64,000 nt of DNA. Origin: Porites lobata (Eukaryota; Cnidaria; Anthozoa; Scleractinia; Poritidae). The translations under genes were made by a program, and so were the position numbers. Location: contig CALNXK010000070.1 of NCBI GenBank assembly GCA_942486035.1, forward strand, positions 817,501 through 881,500, read 5' to 3'. Under the pieces are notes generated by a model. That model had not been told where the DNA came from. It saw only the letters and a list, made by a program, of their open reading frames with translations, and did no database searches. Of this stretch, positions 54,258 to 64,000 are shown piece after piece. Position 1 is the stretch's first letter. Every line of letters starts with the position of its first letter.

Positions 54258-55934
54258 TTTTTATTGTTTGTTTGTTGTTTTTAGGAGAGTTTTATTCACA
54301 GGGTTAACCTCTAGACTCTCCCTTTCAAATTTATGTAGTTATATATGAGTTTGAATAAACATGTATGTTATGATAAGGATGAAAATGTACGATAATAATT
54401 AAAGAAAACTCGAGGTGGGCCTGGTTGGCGCGCTCCCTTATGTTTCGTGCTAATAACTCCAGGGGAAAAGCAAGTAAAGGATTTACTTCAAAGATGCATC
54501 TTCATTTTAAGGTAACCAGATGTTCCTTTGGTCTTTAATATATAAATTAATTTTTTTTCACTTTCTATGAAGTGACGTAAGTAAGTTATAAAATTCTTTG
54601 TCGCCTCTTTGGGGTTATTCACTGAAGCATATCAATCGCTTATCAATAATTAAGCCAATAGGCCAGTAGTAACTCAGACTTTTATTTACCAATGAACGAT
54701 TTTTTTTTTCACCGCTGTTTGCCACAATGTTCTTGCCTTGCCTAGTCTCTAGGCCTCATTATTTTGGGCGGCCAATCTACATCCTGTCAGGGTACCACGG
54801 CTGTAAATCCCCGCATAAGGTGTCGTACCGTCAGGGTTGTATCAGCCAACTAATACAACAGATACAAGGCGGTATAACTCCCAGTCCAACTCAATGCTCC
54901 ATAACTTCAGATAGGTCTGCTACCCGTGGGAAGGCTAGGTTTATTGCTCAACCAGAACGAAAGCCATGTAAACCTCTCACCATTATCACCACCTGTCATT
55001 TACCCGAGATGAAGCCGTCATCCTTTGAACGTGGGTATTGGCCTTTACAGGACGAGCAATGAATTAAATCTTTTGCCGTTTCAACATCTTTTCTTGTGTT
55101 CATGAAAGGACAGACGTTCGTTTCAGGATTTCTACGAAAATCAAGAAATAAATTTTGTAACGTTTTGTCAGTTTCACAAGAGTATGTATATTAGGTTGCA
55201 TACCGCACAAGTGTTTGAGGCGTGCTTGTAAGGTGTCCGGAAAGGGGCTAGTACACGATTTAAGGTTTGTTAAGCTATGCAAGAGCCATTCGAAACATCT
55301 CTTTCAACCCCAAATTTTTTATTTTATTTACTGTTGTAATTTTCCCTGAGTTTGTAAAACTGTAACGCTGTTTTTTGTAACCTCGCTTCAGCCCTTTGTA
55401 AACATCCAGCTTGAGCCGAAGGAGTTAATGTTATAGTTAATTTTTTACCTCACTTAATTTTTATTCTTCTTTAGTTTTAACATCATTAGCACACATTACC
55501 ATACAAGCCCTCCAACAAAAGCGAAAAGAAGACAAACGCATTTTGCCTTTTGTAACCCAATTTTTTTTTCTGTACCTAACTTGAAACAAATTCTTATGAG
55601 CAAATGGCATTCGATTACTAACCAACCATTACTTAAAGAAATATTTGAGGAGCCTCCATTAATATCATACAAGAAAGGGCGGTCTTTACAGGATATACTC
55701 GTAAGAGTAAATCTGTCATAACGGCTAAAACACGAGCGAGGGAGTCGCGCAGGCCTGTCACCCCCATTTTACACTGTTTTTGTAGTAGCTCAACCAATCA
55801 GAACCAATAGACCATTAGTTGCATTTTACTAATATCCTATATCAAAGCAATCGAAGTGCACCAGAGCAGAATTTCTCGTTAATATGAATCAGAATTTGTT
55901 TATGTGAGGTAATTTTAGACGATCCGATTGAGAT
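54258..55934. other. Intergenic; one unrecognised 111-codon frame
   Basis: A plus frame at 54,727-55,062 (111 codons) has no leader, domain or low-complexity pattern I recognise and lacks convincing gene context. The rest is AT-rich with long T runs. No RNA gene was seen. Confidence 0.4.
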
Positions 55935-56325
55935 TTATAAGCGGAGCCTCAAACTATGTTGCAATAACTTAATGTAGGAAGGATTAGCGAACGGTATAAT
56001 CCTTGTAAGGATTTTGACGATAAATAGAAGCTAGCCTAATTCGTGAAATGTTCCAATAGACTTCGAGACTTAAATAACTGGCCACATGAAACTAGGAACT
56101 TTCGGTTTTCAGGTAAAATTTTCAACAGTGATCACTTCATCTTTTTGGCGGGTTTAACAATTTATTCAATTCATTAGTCAGTGGATCAACCAAACAACTC
56201 CGGATATTTGCTAGACAGAACGAAAAACGTTGTTATCAACAGCAAATAAAATCAGTTGTAACATCATAGTTGATAATAGTTGATATGGTGAAATGGTTAT
56301 CAAGCCTGTCAGATGTCTTTGTTAC
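55935..56325 (+). repeat. Dispersed repeat pair, copy 2 (partner 29,655-30,060)
   Basis: Same ordered blocks as the partner, from AAGCGGAGCCTCAAACTA to GTGAAATGGTTATCAAGCCT, with small indels. Sequences outside these limits differ. Confidence 0.75.
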
Positions 56326-57780
56326 ACATGGAGGTCTGCTGTGATTGGTCTACAATTTTTTTAGTCGCTCAAATTAAATTAGCAGACGTTAGTGGGGCAG
56401 GAACGCGAGACAAACCCCTAAGAACGTCTGCGTGGGAGGCTACTGGTTTCATTTCACAACCGCTGATAGGGGAGACATACGGTTTTCAAAAAAAATCACT
56501 GGAATACGTATCTCACAAACCCTCGCGAAACTCGGTGCTGCACACACTTCAAGAGCTGCCGGTTCCGGTTAGAAACTGGTTGGATGACCAGCGGCGAATA
56601 ACCTGTCGTGAGGCCTCCTACTTCTTCGTTTTTTGTTTCATTGTTCTATTTGATTCTTGAACGCGTATATTTCAAAGCATATTTAGCATAATTTCGTCGC
56701 CGGATGTAAATAAGGAATCTTTTTTTTTCCAAGCTTGCGAGCGGGCGGAATCCTCCAAATCCTGCAATCTGATTGGTTTCGAGAGCGGGCGGTATTTTAC
56801 GATCTTGCCCGCTAACCCGGGCGGAATCGTTGGCAGCTTCATTCACAAGTTTGTTTGTTGTTTGTGAATGAGCAAAAACCGTCATTTCCAAACAATTTTT
56901 CTCTTAAAACTTGCGCTATTATTAGCATTAGCTAGGGCAAAGTGAATTTTATTGTTCAGACAAAAAATCTGAAGGGAGAATCAAGCAAGCCAGCCAGCTA
57001 AAGTAAAGCAAAACACGTGACTCGTGATGTTGCTTCACTAGCTTTATAACCGCGCTGTAAGTACTGCAATCTTGCTTTTATGCACCGTTTATTGAACATT
57101 TTTGCTCTGTTCGTAGTTTTGTTTTCCATTTTTGCTGTATGAATCTAGATTCTACCGTTTTTCATTGAATTTTGCCTCGCTAGTTTTCTACTTATCAGAA
57201 AGGTTTTTGTCAATGATTGCATTTAACTTTCAATCTTAAATCATTTTTCCAGCAGTCGGTTATCGCCTTTTTCATTTCTTTGTTTATAACTTGTTACCCA
57301 CATCGCCTTCTTTTATTAGAATTCAATTCAAAACCTTAAAATTGAAATTTGTAATTAGCTATGTTTACAAAGCCTTCGTGCAGTTTTCATCCCACTCGAT
57401 TGAACTAATCTTAAAGCAATTTTTGAATTATTCAGCCGAAGAAAATCGTTGCTGTATTTTTTTTCCTGTTTTAATGTCAAGCTCGTCAATTCTTTTATCC
57501 TTGTTTAACACTCAGATTATGAATTGTCTAGCAAGACACAAAAACCTTTCTTTATTCTAAAAGAGAGCAGTAAGTGCCATAATATAAATTACCGAGCTAA
57601 AAATATTGTTTTGGTTTGCAATAATCGATCGCGCGCTTCATCAACACGAACGCGTCCTACTTTGACACATATAGGTTGGAGAGTGAAGGAAAATTTTCCT
57701 AAAACTTTTTAATCTCAGTGGGAAAAATTAAAAATGTTATTCACCGACCTAGGTCGGTAAGTATTGGGGGAAACTGTGCC
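56326..57780. other. Intergenic, no gene recognised
   Basis: A 115-codon plus frame (56,313-56,660) and an 81-codon minus frame (56,646-56,891) show no family similarity. GCGGGCGG words recur at 56,735-56,825. The interval 57,040-57,700 is very AT-rich. ACCGACCTAGGTCGGT near 57,742 is a short perfect palindrome. Confidence 0.4.
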
Positions 57781-57789
57781 CGAGGTCTT

Positions 57790-58350
57790 GAGTTACGTCG
57801 ATAAAGTAGGAAGTAAAAAACCTTTAGCGAGTAAATCCTGTTTTGTGTGGAATTAATCGCCTCCTCATTTCTCGATCTAATCTCCAAGTAAGCGAGACTG
57901 ACCCTGTTGTATAAAGCGTTCTTCTTCATGTTTCAGCTCCTTACATCGATCAGCCGTTGAACCGTGTGCAAGGATAGATATATGTTCACCGGCTGGGAGG
58001 TCCGTATTGGGAGAAACTCGGCGCAGTTCAACGGCTGATCGATGTAAGGAGCTGAAACATGAACAAGAAACATGAACAAGAACGCTCTATAAAGCGGCCG
58101 TATTTTTATTTGTTTCCGAACTGATTTAGTACACGTGTTAGCGACGACCGGAAATACGTCTGCGGTCGCAGGCTATACGCGTATATAAATACACGAAAAT
58201 TCAAGGGCCACGATTCGAGAGAAATTACATCATTGTCAGAGATCAAAAAAGTGATTTACATGGCACGTCATTTCAATCATCACCGAAAATAAACCACATG
58301 CTCATCACAAGGCCATTTGCATACAATGAAAGTTTACAACGCCCGACCAT
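57790..58350 (+). repeat. Dispersed repeat copy C, split by an inverted-repeat insert
   Basis: Matches copies A (15.7 kb) and B (31.4 kb, inverted) in two blocks, 57,790-57,900 (GAATTAATCGCCTCCTCATT) and 58,100-58,340 (TTAGCGACGACCGGAAATAC, ACATTCAT-type tail). Between them lies the 36-bp inverted repeat structure. Confidence 0.65.
57927..58062. repeat. Perfect 36-bp inverted repeat around a 63-bp loop
   Basis: The arm 57,927-57,962 starts CATGTTTCAGCTCCTTACAT and ends CCGTTGAAC. The arm 58,027-58,062 is its exact reverse complement, starting GTTCAACGG. The loop contains CACCGGCTGGGAGGTCC. Confidence 0.9.
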
Positions 58351-58666
58351 CGCAGTTTTGCCAATAAAGGTTCTTATTTTTTTCGACCACTCAGTAGTGT
58401 TCACTTGTTCCAAAGTAATCATCCCTTTCAAGCGGTAGAATTCGTGGACCGACACTTTTCGGAAAAACTCTAAATGCTTTCTTCGCAAACATGCCTGGCT
58501 TCGTTCACGCAACGATCCTTAGTTCCAGTTTCCACGGTCTCTGCAAGGAACGCCTGGCACAATGAGCCCCCTTTTGTCGGTGTCCTAAATACGACAGAAA
58601 ACGCGTTGCAGATTATGAGCCTCGCTGCTTACGCAAACGGGACTAATAACCATTCAAAGCTTTATT

Positions 58667-61005
58667 TTTATAATAATAATAATAATAATGGAATTTATAT
58701 AGCGCTTATACAATGTAAAAATGTCTAAGCGCTTTACAATGTAAAAAAGGACATAAGAATATCATTACATAAGAATATCATTACATATAACCCTACTGTA
58801 CATATTGTGAAATTTATAGCATACACATCTTAAAAAGGCAAGAAAACAAAAACAAATATGATGAAACTAAATGTCATATACCTTTTTAAAAAGGAACGTT
58901 TTCAATTTAGATTTAAAAAGATTAACATCAGAACAAGCTCCATAGTCGGGGGGCAGCAACGGAAAACGCTCGCTGGCCATAAGTTTTCATGTTAAAATTT
59001 GGTTCTTCAAGGCGTAAATGATCCCTTGATGACCGTAATGTCCTTGTTTGATGGTAAAATTTTAAAATATCTCCAAGATAACGGGGACCGGAGCCATTCA
59101 ATGTTTTAAAAGTTATTAAATCTATTTTAAAAACAATTCTCTCCTCAACAGGAAGCCAGTGAAGATCTCTTAGTGTCTCGGTGATGTGATCTCGTTTTTT
59201 GAGACCGGCGATAATTCGAGCAGCCGCATTCTGAACGGACTGCAACTTAACTATGTCCCGTTTTTGGGCACCAAAAAGAACAGAATTACAAAAGTCTAAC
59301 TTTGAGCTAACAAAACTGTGAATTAGAATTTCTGTGGTACTTTTACTGACGTATTTTCTTACTTTAGAAATATTTCGTATGTGATAGAAGGCACCCTTAA
59401 CTATTGTATTAACATGAGGTGAAAGTGACATTGCCTCGTCAAAAATCACGCCAAGATTGCGAGCCTGTTGAGAGGGCCTGATGCTTTCCATGCAAACAGA
59501 AATCGTGGGAGGGGGCAACGAATGACGAAAACGGGAGTGCAGAAAGAGAAATTCTGATTTATCATTGTTAAGCTTTAACTTGTTGGCAGTCATCCACAAA
59601 TTGATGTCAGCAATGCAGTTCTCAACACGTTGTTTTGCAGCCACTAGATCAGAGGTGTCATTACAAGCAAAAGATGTATAAAGCTGCGAGTCATCAGCAT
59701 AAAAGTGAAACGACAAGCCATGCTCACGAACAATATCACCCAGTGGAGATGTATACAATAAGTAAAGCATGGGGCCTAGGACCGAACCTTGAGGCACACC
59801 CCAATGAAGGGGTAGTACTGTGGATGAAACGTCGTCTACTTTCACAAGCTGAGTACGGTCTGTAAGGTAAGATCGTAGCCAATCCAGGGCTTTTCCTTTG
59901 ATACCGAACCTAGAGGAGAGTCTTCCTAGAAGAATTTCATGATCAACCGTATCAAAGGCTGCAGAAAGATCCAATAGCAAAAGCAAAACACCGCGATCAC
60001 TATCGATGGCTTTGAGGATATCATCCTGTACTCGAATCAGAGCTGTTTTACAGCTATGATTAGCTTTATAAGCAGACTGAAGTTCCTCATTTGATTCATT
60101 TGAACATAAATATTACCAGAGTTGCGTAGCCGCTACTTTTTCTGTCGTCTTGGACACAAGCATGAGGTTCGATACCGGTTTGAAGCTCGGATAGAGCTCG
60201 GTGTCAAGGGACGGTTTTTTAAGAAGAGGAGATAAAATAGCCCTTTTCATAGGCAGACGAACTTCACCACTTTCTAAAGAGCAATTAACAATCTTTGTTA
60301 TGATTGGTACCAAATCAGAAAAGCACAACTTAAGTAAGTTAGAAGGAATCGGGTCTAGAAGGCACGACTTCCTAGTCATTTTAGTAATTAATTTGCTAAG
60401 TTCGACAGCAGTAGTTGGCTTGAACTGGTTAAACTCGCATTGAATAGAGGGATTATTAAAACGGGAAAATCGGAAAGGGATATCAGGCAGTGCCAAAGAG
60501 TCTAGATTCGATCGAATTGTGGCAATCTTGCTTGAGAAAAAATCCGCGAAGTTGTTACATAATTCTTTTGCATACTCGCAAGAAGGGTAACACTTCTCCG
60601 GTGTCAGGTTTAATATGCGGTCAATGGCGGAAAACATGCAACACCTTGTGATTGCCTTTGTTTTCTTTTATCAAATCAGAGTATAACTCCATCTTTGCCG
60701 ATGTAATTAAAGACCTGATTTGTTTGCATTTGTCTTTGTGTAGTTGTTGGTGTACAGTTAGTTTGGTTTTTCGCCAGTGCTTCTCCAGTTTACGCCGATC
60801 ACGCTTTGCAGATGCAATTTCATCATTATACCATGGCGTGGAAGGCCTTAAGGTGACCACACATCTTTTTAGGGGCGCACGGATTTCAAGCAAACCATCA
60901 AGATCATTTTGATACTGTGCTAATAAATCGGTTACATTTGTAGCCGTGGAGGTGAAAACAGGTAAAGTTGTCAGATCTCTCCGTAAAGCCTCCATATTTC
61001 AGGGA
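58667..61005 (-). mobile_element. 5'-truncated CR1/L2-like LINE with broken reverse transcriptase
   Basis: On the minus strand the pieces run in order. 60,995-60,621 is an endonuclease-RT linker region. 60,637-60,113 is the start of RT, after a frame change. 59,986-58,928 is the RT core, with LLLLDLSAAFDTVDH, VPQGSVLGP, the catalytic FYADD box and a G-x-R-x-FS-x-A-x-RLW tail. A stop codon near 60,113 separates the second and third pieces, and the C-terminus is also broken, so it cannot be active. The 3' end has the AATTTATATAGCGC / AAGCGCTTTACA inverted words and an (ATT)n tail at about 58,667-58,690, typical of L2/CR1-group LINEs. The endonuclease is missing, as expected of 5' truncation. 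Confidence 0.85.
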
Positions 61006-61518
61006 AAAGCAAGGTTTTGTCGGTAAAAAGCACATGACCGGTAGTTAATTGGAACACTCGACTGATAAAGACGTTGTGGTCAACGTTGAAATAAACTTTT
61101 TTTTTCAAATTACTTTGCTCTGAACCGTTATATATTTCTGACAAGGCTATCTTCAATGGTTGAAGCTTGTTGTTGAGAAGACAAGCCACTCTGCATTTGC
61201 TGATAACTAATATTTCGCGCTGACGACAAAATGACAAAACATTACTACTTTAATACTACGCAACACGCTTTAGTGTGTTATATATTTTATAAATTTAATC
61301 ACATCAGGCATTAACAAAGCTAGGAACACCGTATTTTCTCAGAAAAGCGCCCATGCACTAACTCAAAAATTACATAAAATGTGGTTGCTGCGACTGAGTT
61401 GGTTAAGTCACCACACAACTTTTACGATGGTAAATTAAGATGTTGTGGACTCCATTGATATAATTTCATCTGTACGACTTTCTTACATACTGAAATAGCC
61501 ACCTAGCCTGCGTGGCAG
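61006..61518. other. Intergenic, no gene recognised
   Basis: AT-rich sequence upstream of the truncated LINE; the minus frame at 60,971-61,237 overlaps the LINE end and has no recognisable domain. Confidence 0.4.
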
Positions 61519-61752
61519 GGGGTGTCAGTAAAACGCGGGGTTGGGGTCTCTTTTTTTTAAAGAATGCTGTTTTAGGTTTAGGTTAGGGTTAGGGTTAGGG
61601 TTCGGTTTAGGGTTAGGTCAGGGTTATTTAGGGTTAGGGTTAAGGTTAGTGTCAACCCTAACCCTAACCCTAAAACAGTATTCTTGAAAAAAAAGATAGA
61701 CTACGACCCGGGCCCCGACCCCGACCCCGACCCCGCGTTTTACTGACACCCC
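61519..61752. mobile_element. 234-bp foldback element with telomere-like (TTAGGG)n arms
   Basis: The ends GGGGTGTCAGTAAAACGCGG and its inverse (CCGCGTTTTACTGACACCCC) bound an element whose left arm holds several TTAGGG units and whose right arm holds CCCTAA units, meeting near 61,650. The 7-mer GTGGCAG flanks it on both sides (61,512-61,518 and 61,753-61,759). It is an interstitial, transposed telomere-like sequence rather than a chromosome end. Confidence 0.9.
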
Positions 61753-61904
61753 GTGGCAGCCGCCGGATAGATTTTTCGCTCGCGTGTCGTCGAAATCTCT
61801 CCCTTCGCCTTCTTTGCTTTCGATTTTGGCGTACTCCAGAAAAAGACAAAAGAAGGCTCTTATCGCAGGGTGTAACATAGCGATCAATCACGTCCCCTCC
61901 CTTT

Positions 61905-62083
61905 ATATTCAGATGGCAGGTTGCCAAAGGAGCCGATTTACCTGCTTCTTTAAAATGCAAGCCAAAATCAAGAAGGGGAAGAGATATGAACGGGAGTATG
62001 TCCTGCGTTGCAGGCGCCGGATTTAGGGCTAAGGATGAAATCTCTGATGACGCGCGTTCCCCTCGCGCGGCCTGTTGAATTAA
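61905..62083 (+). repeat. Second copy of the CTSZ 3'-flank segment
   Basis: Matches 30,735-30,870 (GGCAGGTTGCC, GAACGGGAGTATG, GCAGGCGCCGGATT, CGCGCGTTCCCCTCG). The match resumes at about 62,660 (CTGCAACGCAGGCTAAAGGG) after an insertion. Confidence 0.8.
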
Positions 62084-62216
62084 CAATTAATGAATTAGGC
62101 TGAGTAGGATATGAAGAATTATGCAGATCGAGAGGAGTGTTATCCACCTCGGCCGATAACACCCTCCGAGATCTGCATAATTCTTTATATCCTACAAAAG
62201 CCGAATTCATTAATTG
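62084..62216. mobile_element. 133-bp hairpin element within the duplicated CTSZ flank
   Basis: The arms CAATTAATGAATT and AATTCATTAATTG bound further paired blocks (GTAGGATAT with ATATCCTAC; AATTATGCAGATC with its inverse). Sequence from here to about 62,655 is absent from the 30.8-kb copy, so this hairpin is part or all of a later insertion. Confidence 0.75.
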
Positions 62217-62973
62217 CTTTATTATTCACTCAGAATAATTCCTAGTTTAAAAACAAGCTAAAACATACTTACCTTCGTCGATGTTGAGTTCACCTCGATA
62301 GTACATGTTTAGAAGATAAAGGGCTGTTCAGGTCTGCAAATATACTCCAGATAGCAGATGTTATCCGTCGAGTTGTCTTTTTGCTATTTTTTTTAGACAA
62401 TAGTTCGTCGCGAAACGAGTAAAATGTTCCGCCGACTGTTCGGACATTTTAATTTTCACAACAACCAAAACAACTCAACTTCGTCCCCTGGTCTTCGCGG
62501 TTAACGGTGCATTAACCAGCAACTGTGCTGCGCTTTTGACGTCATCGGTTGATTAATCGTAAAATTCTTCCAAATTTTGTCAACAGTGGCTGGTTATGGT
62601 GAATTATGCGTATGCTTTAAGCCAATCAGAAAAGGAGAAATATTTTGAATGAATAATGATAAATAATAAGCGGCGGCTGCAACGCAGGCTAAAGGGAGTA
62701 CAAGTAGTTAAACAAACAGGTCAGTTTTACACTTTCAGCTTAATACTTTATTACGCAAACTCTAGAAATTTACGTGCTTATGAAATTTAAACAGTGGGAA
62801 ACAGAAGTACGACTGTAAAAAATATTGCTTGACTATTTCTTTCAAAACCTGTCTCTTTAAATGCATACAGCCATAATCCTTAAAGATTTTTGAAAAATGA
62901 GTACTTTACTACCAGGAGAACGTTGCTAGAAAAAAAAAAAAACTTCGGCAATTTCTTAACATCATTCATTATT

Positions 62974-64000
62974 TTAGTCCCCTTTTACTATAGGCACAGC
63001 AAATGTGCAGTCCTCTTCAATTCCGAGGTTGAATTGGTCTCCGTTTCCATATTTGTATGCACTGGTTACGATCCTCAGCCAACCCTCTTCTCCCCAGGGG
63101 ACACCCCATGAGTTACGCACAATCCAGTACTCTGTTCCATTCTCAACACCCCAGCCAACAACAGATACAATGTGGTTGCTTCTACAGTAAGAGTGATATT
63201 CAGTGTAGATACCTCCTTTGTATGCCTCGAGTTTCGAAGTGGCCATTATGCTACATGCAATGGGACCCCTGGCATAGATTTCGGCCATCATTTTATGACG
63301 TCCACTAACTCTACCTGCAAGACAATACGAGAAGGATTCTTGATACTAAAATAACAGAAATGCTCGAATTAGCATCCCTTAACGTTTAAAGTAATAAGCT
63401 CCCCACCCCCCTTAACTTAACATCCCTCCAAGCTTAATATCATATCATACAATACATTATATAGCGGTAACATATTATATACATGTAATTTGAGGTCAGA
63501 CACCTCTGACAACATAGCCTGTACCAGGTTCTCAGATACATAGGGAAGTTGCAAAAACCTGTGTGATCTGTGTACCAGTAGCGGCACATAACTATGTTAT
63601 AGCCTGGAGCAGGGCATACTATGTTGGAGCCTGGAACACTGCTACTGACAAAGAAATGTATCTGTAGCACACACACAACTTTGGGTACTAATAAAAAGAA
63701 ATGTTCAAGAGTTTGCCCGTTTCCAAGTAATGTCACAGTTTTCGGCCATATGAAGCCGGGACAAACGGTACTAAGTGTCCCCTCTAAATAACTACTCCCC
63801 CCCTGACATAACTCGAAGCTCTTGTTTTTTCAAGTTATAATGTTGTTGGACTTCAGCCTTCCTGGTCAACTATTTCACATTGAAAGGTTTGTTGATTGGG
63901 GTGACTTGGAAATTGCCTATTTCGACTGACATGCACAGAGTGGGCACAGAGCTATCACCAAGATTTCAAGGTACTGGGTACAGGCGGGGTATAGGCAGGG
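62974..64000 (-). CDS. CTSZ: Second cathepsin Z gene, last exon only (gene continues past the right edge)
   Basis: The exon 63,314-62,974 (341 nt, the same length and phase as the first copy's last exon) follows a good acceptor and encodes the C-terminal part of cathepsin Z. The catalytic histidine (NHIVSV) and asparagine (RNSWG) are kept, and it ends at TAA. It differs from the first copy at scattered positions, including SYCRSNH with an extra cysteine before the catalytic histidine. From 63,315 to 64,000 is intron, alignable to CTSZ intron 3 (for example CAGATACATAGGGA, CAACTTT), but without the TTAA elements. The earlier exons, including the active-site cysteine, lie outside the window. 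It appears functional as far as can be seen. Confidence 0.85.

Noticed and set aside
54727..55062. 111-codon plus frame as a gene
   Set aside because: No similarity, no leader, no splice or promoter context; kept only as a remark in the gap description.
61560..61680. True telomere
   Set aside because: The TTAGGG units are few, inverted into CCCTAA and lie inside an element with target duplication, with genes on both sides.
61624..62086. Arginine-rich overlapping minus frames
   Set aside because: They run through the telomere-like foldback and its G/C-rich end; no domain and composition explained by repeats.

Overview
The window is eukaryotic genomic DNA from an invertebrate animal. Genes are split by GT-AG introns, intergenic DNA is AT-rich, and many short palindromic transposons lie inside introns and between genes. 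A cnidarian, most likely an anthozoan such as a stony coral, fits best. The grounds are the secreted PAN/EGF/fibrinogen-like and EGF/C-type-lectin architectures, the hairpin MITE families, and the mixture of LINE, Penelope-like, BEL/Pao and hAT remnants. The species assignment is inference.

Layout. (1) 1-3.9 kb, plus strand: the 3' part of a secreted EGF / calcium-binding EGF / C-type lectin gene; its first visible EGF exon has a stop codon in place of the last cysteine. (2) 3.9-14.2 kb: no convincing gene; hairpin elements, a hAT transposase tail, a LINE tail and simple repeats. (3) 14.2-24.6 kb, plus: a complete 7-exon gene for a 419-residue secreted PAN-EGF-cbEGF-fibrinogen-like protein. 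Its EGF part is a duplicate of the segment at the left edge. (4) 24.7-29.2 kb: a decayed BEL/Pao LTR retroelement whose left LTR-like flank is split by a 976-bp terminal-inverted-repeat element. (5) 29.6-32 kb: dispersed repeats. (6) 32.0-38.9 kb, minus: a complete 4-exon cathepsin Z (X) gene of 305 residues, with transposons nested in its introns. (7) 38.95-39.57 kb: a 623-bp divergent promoter. (8) 39.6-50.6 kb, plus: a complete 9-exon HPS1 gene (BLOC-3 subunit, 761 residues). (9) 51.3-53.8 kb: a satellite array alternating 97- and 107-bp units. (10) 54-61 kb: LINE remnants, dispersed repeats and a perfect 36-bp inverted repeat. (11) 61.5-64 kb: a foldback element with a telomere-like core, then the last exon of a second cathepsin Z gene (minus) that runs off the right edge.

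How the genes relate. The two left-hand genes look like products of tandem duplication and exon shuffling. A shared EGF/cbEGF stalk joined through phase-1 introns is followed by a C-type lectin head in one and a fibrinogen-like head in the other, as expected for secreted recognition or matrix proteins. The two right-hand genes both concern lysosomes or lysosome-related organelles: cathepsin Z is a lysosomal carboxypeptidase and HPS1 is part of the Rab32/38 exchange factor. They are transcribed head to head from a short interval with an E-box, a YY1-like and an ETS-like site. All exon models were made by hand from splice signals, phase and protein similarity; each complete model sums to a multiple of three.
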